Assembly (NCBI GenBank): GCA_021781075.1
Contig: JAJXXN010000026.1
Span: 1-7,949 of the forward strand
Direction of reading: 5' to 3'
Source: Acidobacteriota bacterium
GTDB lineage: Bacteria > Acidobacteriota > Terriglobia > Terriglobales > Acidobacteriaceae
Length of the DNA stretch: 7,949 nt
The notes under the pieces are model-generated. The model saw only the letters and a list, made by a program, of their open reading frames with translations, was not told the origin of the DNA and searched no databases. The position numbers were made by a program, and so were the translations under genes. Below, piece by piece: positions 6,381-7,949 of the stretch. How positions within the stretch are numbered: position 1 is the stretch's first letter; each line of letters opens with the position of its first letter.

Positions 6381-6397
6381 TGAAATTTCAATTGAAA
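6381..6397. repeat. Overlapping perfect palindromes upstream of thiL
   Basis: TGAAATTTCA (6381-6390, 10 bp) and TTTCAATTGAAA (6386-6397, 12 bp) are both self-complementary and share the TTTCA half-site, giving three alternating half-sites in 17 bp. They end 65 bp before the thiL start. This could be a cooperative binding site for a dimeric regulator, or an AT-rich coincidence. Confidence 0.35.
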
Positions 6398-6450
6398 AGA
6401 TATTTCGCAAATCGCAAGAATGCCGCCTGCTGGACGCATGCCTTTCGTAA

Positions 6451-6456
6451 TACTCT
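6451..6456 (+). promoter_or_regulatory. Candidate -10 box (TACTCT) for a leaderless thiL transcript
   Basis: TACTCT fits TANNNT, ends exactly 6 nt before the GTG at 6463, and no SD sequence is present. Transcription would start on or next to the GTG. The overlapping TAATAC (6448-6453) is an alternative -10 giving nearly the same start. No good -35 is visible. Confidence 0.45.
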
Positions 6457-6462
6457 AGTGCT

Positions 6463-7476
6463 GTGACGAGAAGTAGAAGTGAAACAAAAACGGTGCAGGC
6501 GCAGGCGGCGGGCGAGCTGGCATTGATTGCGAAGATTCGCACTCTTGCGGCCGGGCAAACCGCGCCGCGGATTACCCGCGGGATTGGGGATGATTGCGCG
6601 CTGCTGCGTACCAAGCCCGGCGAAGAGCTGGCCATCACAACCGATTTCAGCATCGAGGACCGGCACTTCCGGCTTGGCTGGCACAACCCGGTGGCAATTG
6701 GCCACCGCGCGCTTGCCCGCGGTTTGAGCGACCTTGCCGCCATGGGCGCCACACCGCTGGCCTCGTTTCTTTCCCTTGCATTGCCGAAGAGATTAACCGT
6801 AGCCAAGGGCAAGACGGGCAGTTGGATGGACCACTTCTACGAGGGTTTTCTGGCCCTTGCTCGGACGGAAGGCGCGGCGCTTGCAGGCGGGGACCTGAGC
6901 GAGTGCGCGCTTGTGGTTGCGGATGTGATGGTGATTGGCACGGTTCCGCGCGGCAAGGCGCTGCTGCGCTCGGGGGCGCGCCCCGGGGACAAGCTCTATG
7001 TGACTGGCGCGCTGGGCGCGGGTTTGCTTGGCCTGCGGATTCTCGAAGGCAGGCGCAAGGTGGACATGGAGGCGGAGAATGCCGCGCTGCATCGGCATTT
7101 TTACCCGCAGCCGCGGATTGCGCAGGGCGTGGCATTGCGCGGAGTGGCGAGCGCGGCAATGGATTTGAGCGACGGGCTTTCAACCGACCTGGCGCGGCTG
7201 TGTGAGGAATCGAAGGTGGCGGCGGTGGTGGAGGCGCGGAAGCTGCCGCGCGCGCCGGGGGCCACGCTGGATGAGGCGCTGCACGGCGGCGACGACTACG
7301 AGTTGCTCTTCACGGCGCCGGCAAAGGCGCGTGTGCCGCGGTCGATTGGCGGGGTGATGGTGACGGAGATAGGGGAAATTCGGCGCCGGGCCAAAGGCCG
7401 CGCGCCGGTCACGCTGGTGGACGGAGGGAAGAAGACGGCGCTTGCGGCGCATGGCTGGGAGCATTTTTCCCAGTGA
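6463..7476 (+). CDS. thiL: Thiamine-monophosphate kinase
   Basis: A 337-residue cytosolic enzyme that phosphorylates thiamine monophosphate with ATP to give thiamine diphosphate, the last step of cofactor synthesis. It belongs to the PurM/AIRS-type ATP-binding superfamily. Visible landmarks in order: GELALIAKIR (17-26), GIGDDCA (40-46, Mg/ATP site), TTD (59-61), GHRALARGLSDLAAMGA (80-96), GGDLS (142-146), GDKLYVTGALG (175-185), MDLSDGLSTDL (233-243), GGDDYELLFT (275-284) and a C-terminal HGWEHF (330-335). Length and motif order are normal. Translation probably starts at GTG 6463, giving about 16 residues before the conserved GELALI segment. There is no SD; a TANNNT box 6 nt upstream points to a leaderless mRNA. 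GTG at 6493 is a poorer in-frame alternative. No other thiamine gene is adjacent. Confidence 0.95.
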   Translation: MTRSRSETKTVQAQAAGELALIAKIRTLAAGQTAPRITRGIGDDCALLRTKPGEELAITTDFSIEDRHFRLGWHNPVAIGHRALARGLSDLAAMGATPLASFLSLALPKRLTVAKGKTGSWMDHFYEGFLALARTEGAALAGGDLSECALVVADVMVIGTVPRGKALLRSGARPGDKLYVTGALGAGLLGLRILEGRRKVDMEAENAALHRHFYPQPRIAQGVALRGVASAAMDLSDGLSTDLARLCEESKVAAVVEARKLPRAPGATLDEALHGGDDYELLFTAPAKARVPRSIGGVMVTEIGEIRRRAKGRAPVTLVDGGKKTALAAHGWEHFSQ

Positions 7477-7528
7477 AGGGTCGCGCTGGACGTAACTTAT
7501 ACACGACAAAATATTAAATTTGTACTGC

Positions 7529-7534
7529 TAGACT
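7529..7534 (+). promoter_or_regulatory. Candidate -10 box (TAGACT) for a leaderless transcript of the right-edge gene
   Basis: TAGACT fits TANNNT and is followed by exactly 6 nt (GACAAC) before the ATG at 7541. No SD-like sequence is present. The 64-nt gap after thiL is AT-rich, consistent with a promoter. ACGACA (7503-7508) is a possible but badly spaced -35 (20 nt). Confidence 0.45.
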
Positions 7535-7540
7535 GACAAC

Positions 7541-7949
7541 ATGAAGGCCCATCCGGAGTCATCCCCCGCGCGGCGAGATTCTTATTCCATCGTTCCATGG
7601 CGCAACTCCATCCTTGTCCTCGCGATTGCCGCCGCCGGCCTGTTTGACGCGGCGGCGGGCGCGCAATCAACCTTCATTGAGCGCTACCAGGCGCGGGTGA
7701 CGGCGACGCAGAATGAGCAGCCGCACTGGATAACGCCGCTGGTCACCGTCACGCCCCGCCTGGAGCAGGAGTTTCGCACCGACCTTGTGCGGCAAACCAA
7801 CACCAAGCAGGTGGATATTTGGAACTATGACAACGGGAAGGGGCTGGAGTTGATTCCCGAGCGCCACACCGAGCTATTGATCAACCTGCCGCCATTTTTG
7901 TCGCACGAGGCAGCCAACAGCAACGACGGCTTCGGCGACCTCTCCCTCA
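7541..7949 (+). CDS. Exported, probably outer-membrane beta-barrel protein, 3'-truncated by window edge
   Basis: An open frame of 136 codons runs off the right edge. Residues 1-41 form a plausible signal peptide: a basic region ending RRDSYSIVPWR, a hydrophobic core (SILVLAIAAAGLF, about 23-35) and an A-G-A/Q cleavage site (39-42). The mature part begins QSTFIERYQARVTATQNEQ, then WITPLVTVTPRLEQEFRTDL, ERHTELLINLPPF and NDGFGDLS. Alternating polar/hydrophobic strands and a GFGD turn after a first strand pair recall transporter-like outer-membrane barrels of the MetA-pathway (PF13557-type) group seen in Acidobacteriota. That assignment is from memory of the family style and is tentative. The start is supported by the signal peptide and by TAGACT 6 nt upstream. 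It may have its own promoter downstream of thiL. Confidence 0.68.
   Translation, partial: MKAHPESSPARRDSYSIVPWRNSILVLAIAAAGLFDAAAGAQSTFIERYQARVTATQNEQPHWITPLVTVTPRLEQEFRTDLVRQTNTKQVDIWNYDNGKGLELIPERHTELLINLPPFLSHEAANSNDGFGDLSL

Larger units (their letters stand above)
5955..6462. other. Long AT-rich divergent intergenic region between the M23 gene and thiL
   Basis: About 508 nt without a credible gene, visibly richer in A+T than its flanks. It holds a candidate M23 promoter (6012-6040), a short inverted repeat overlapping that promoter (6033-6047), paired arms AGGTGAG (6074-6080) and CTCACCT (6134-6140) enclosing the hairpin GTGCTC-GAA-GAGCAC (6111-6125), overlapping palindromes at 6381-6397, and a -10 box next to thiL. 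I see no tRNA, no TPP-riboswitch (THI-box) core and no small ORF with a good start. The length exceeds what two promoters need, so an unannotated small RNA is possible but unsupported. Confidence 0.6.

Noticed and set aside
5955..6462. TPP riboswitch upstream of thiL
   Set aside because: I looked for the conserved THI-box segments (CTGAGA and the second conserved arm) and found none; the predicted thiL mRNA is leaderless, leaving no room for one.
6156..6812. 218-codon minus-strand open frame across the thiL start
   Set aside because: It overlaps conserved thiL sequence and AT-rich intergenic DNA, changes composition midway, and shows no family motif.
7455..7473. CTGGGA...TCCCAG hairpin at the thiL end as a terminator
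   Set aside because: The 6-bp stem lies inside the last codons of thiL, its T-run is in the loop, and no U-tract follows.
1..7949. Mobile elements, CRISPR, toxin-antitoxin or phage genes
   Set aside because: No transposase, integrase, terminal inverted-repeat pair or regularly spaced repeats were seen; the RHH gene has no small toxin partner beside it.

Overview
The window looks like a GC-rich bacterial chromosome segment, most likely from Acidobacteriota (Terriglobia-like). This is an inference from gene content and protein style: a PF10091/GH144-type glycoamylase-like enzyme, a membrane-anchored M23 peptidase that starts MSKKRYYILFVSRDQDGRVR, and an outer-membrane-type protein at the right edge. 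It is not a proven placement. I see no insertion sequence, phage gene, CRISPR array, rRNA or tRNA.

Layout: (1) 3-1949 (+) is the 3' part of a secreted-type GH144/glycoamylase-like protein; its N-terminus lies off the left edge. (2) 1969-3255 (+) is an RlmI-type 23S rRNA m5C methyltransferase, 19 nt after gene 1 and probably co-transcribed with it. (3) 3260-3724 (-) is a small ribbon-helix-helix (RHH) protein, converging on rlmI with only 4 nt between the stop codons. (4) 3844-4782 (-) is an EAL-only c-di-GMP phosphodiesterase with all catalytic residues. (5) 4783-4985 is an intergenic stretch with tandem perfect hairpins. (6) 4986-5954 (-) is a membrane-anchored LytM/M23 peptidase. (7) 5955-6462 is a roughly 500-nt AT-rich divergent promoter region with several palindromes and no gene. 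(8) 6463-7476 (+) is thiL, thiamine-monophosphate kinase. (9) 7541-7949 (+) is the start of an exported, probably outer-membrane protein that runs off the right edge.

Functionally this is a mix of housekeeping (rRNA modification, thiamine diphosphate synthesis, cell-wall remodelling), glycan degradation and c-di-GMP turnover. No single pathway links the genes.

The most interesting signal is in translation starts. The three genes without a Shine-Dalgarno sequence (RHH gene, thiL, right-edge gene) each carry a TANNNT hexamer ending exactly 6 nt before the start codon, which is the geometry of a -10 box for leaderless mRNA. The three other genes whose starts are visible have SD-like sequences instead. 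The second signal is the tandem hairpin pair after the M23 gene, whose 11-bp perfect stem lacks a U-tract. I did not find a convincing wholly new multi-gene system.
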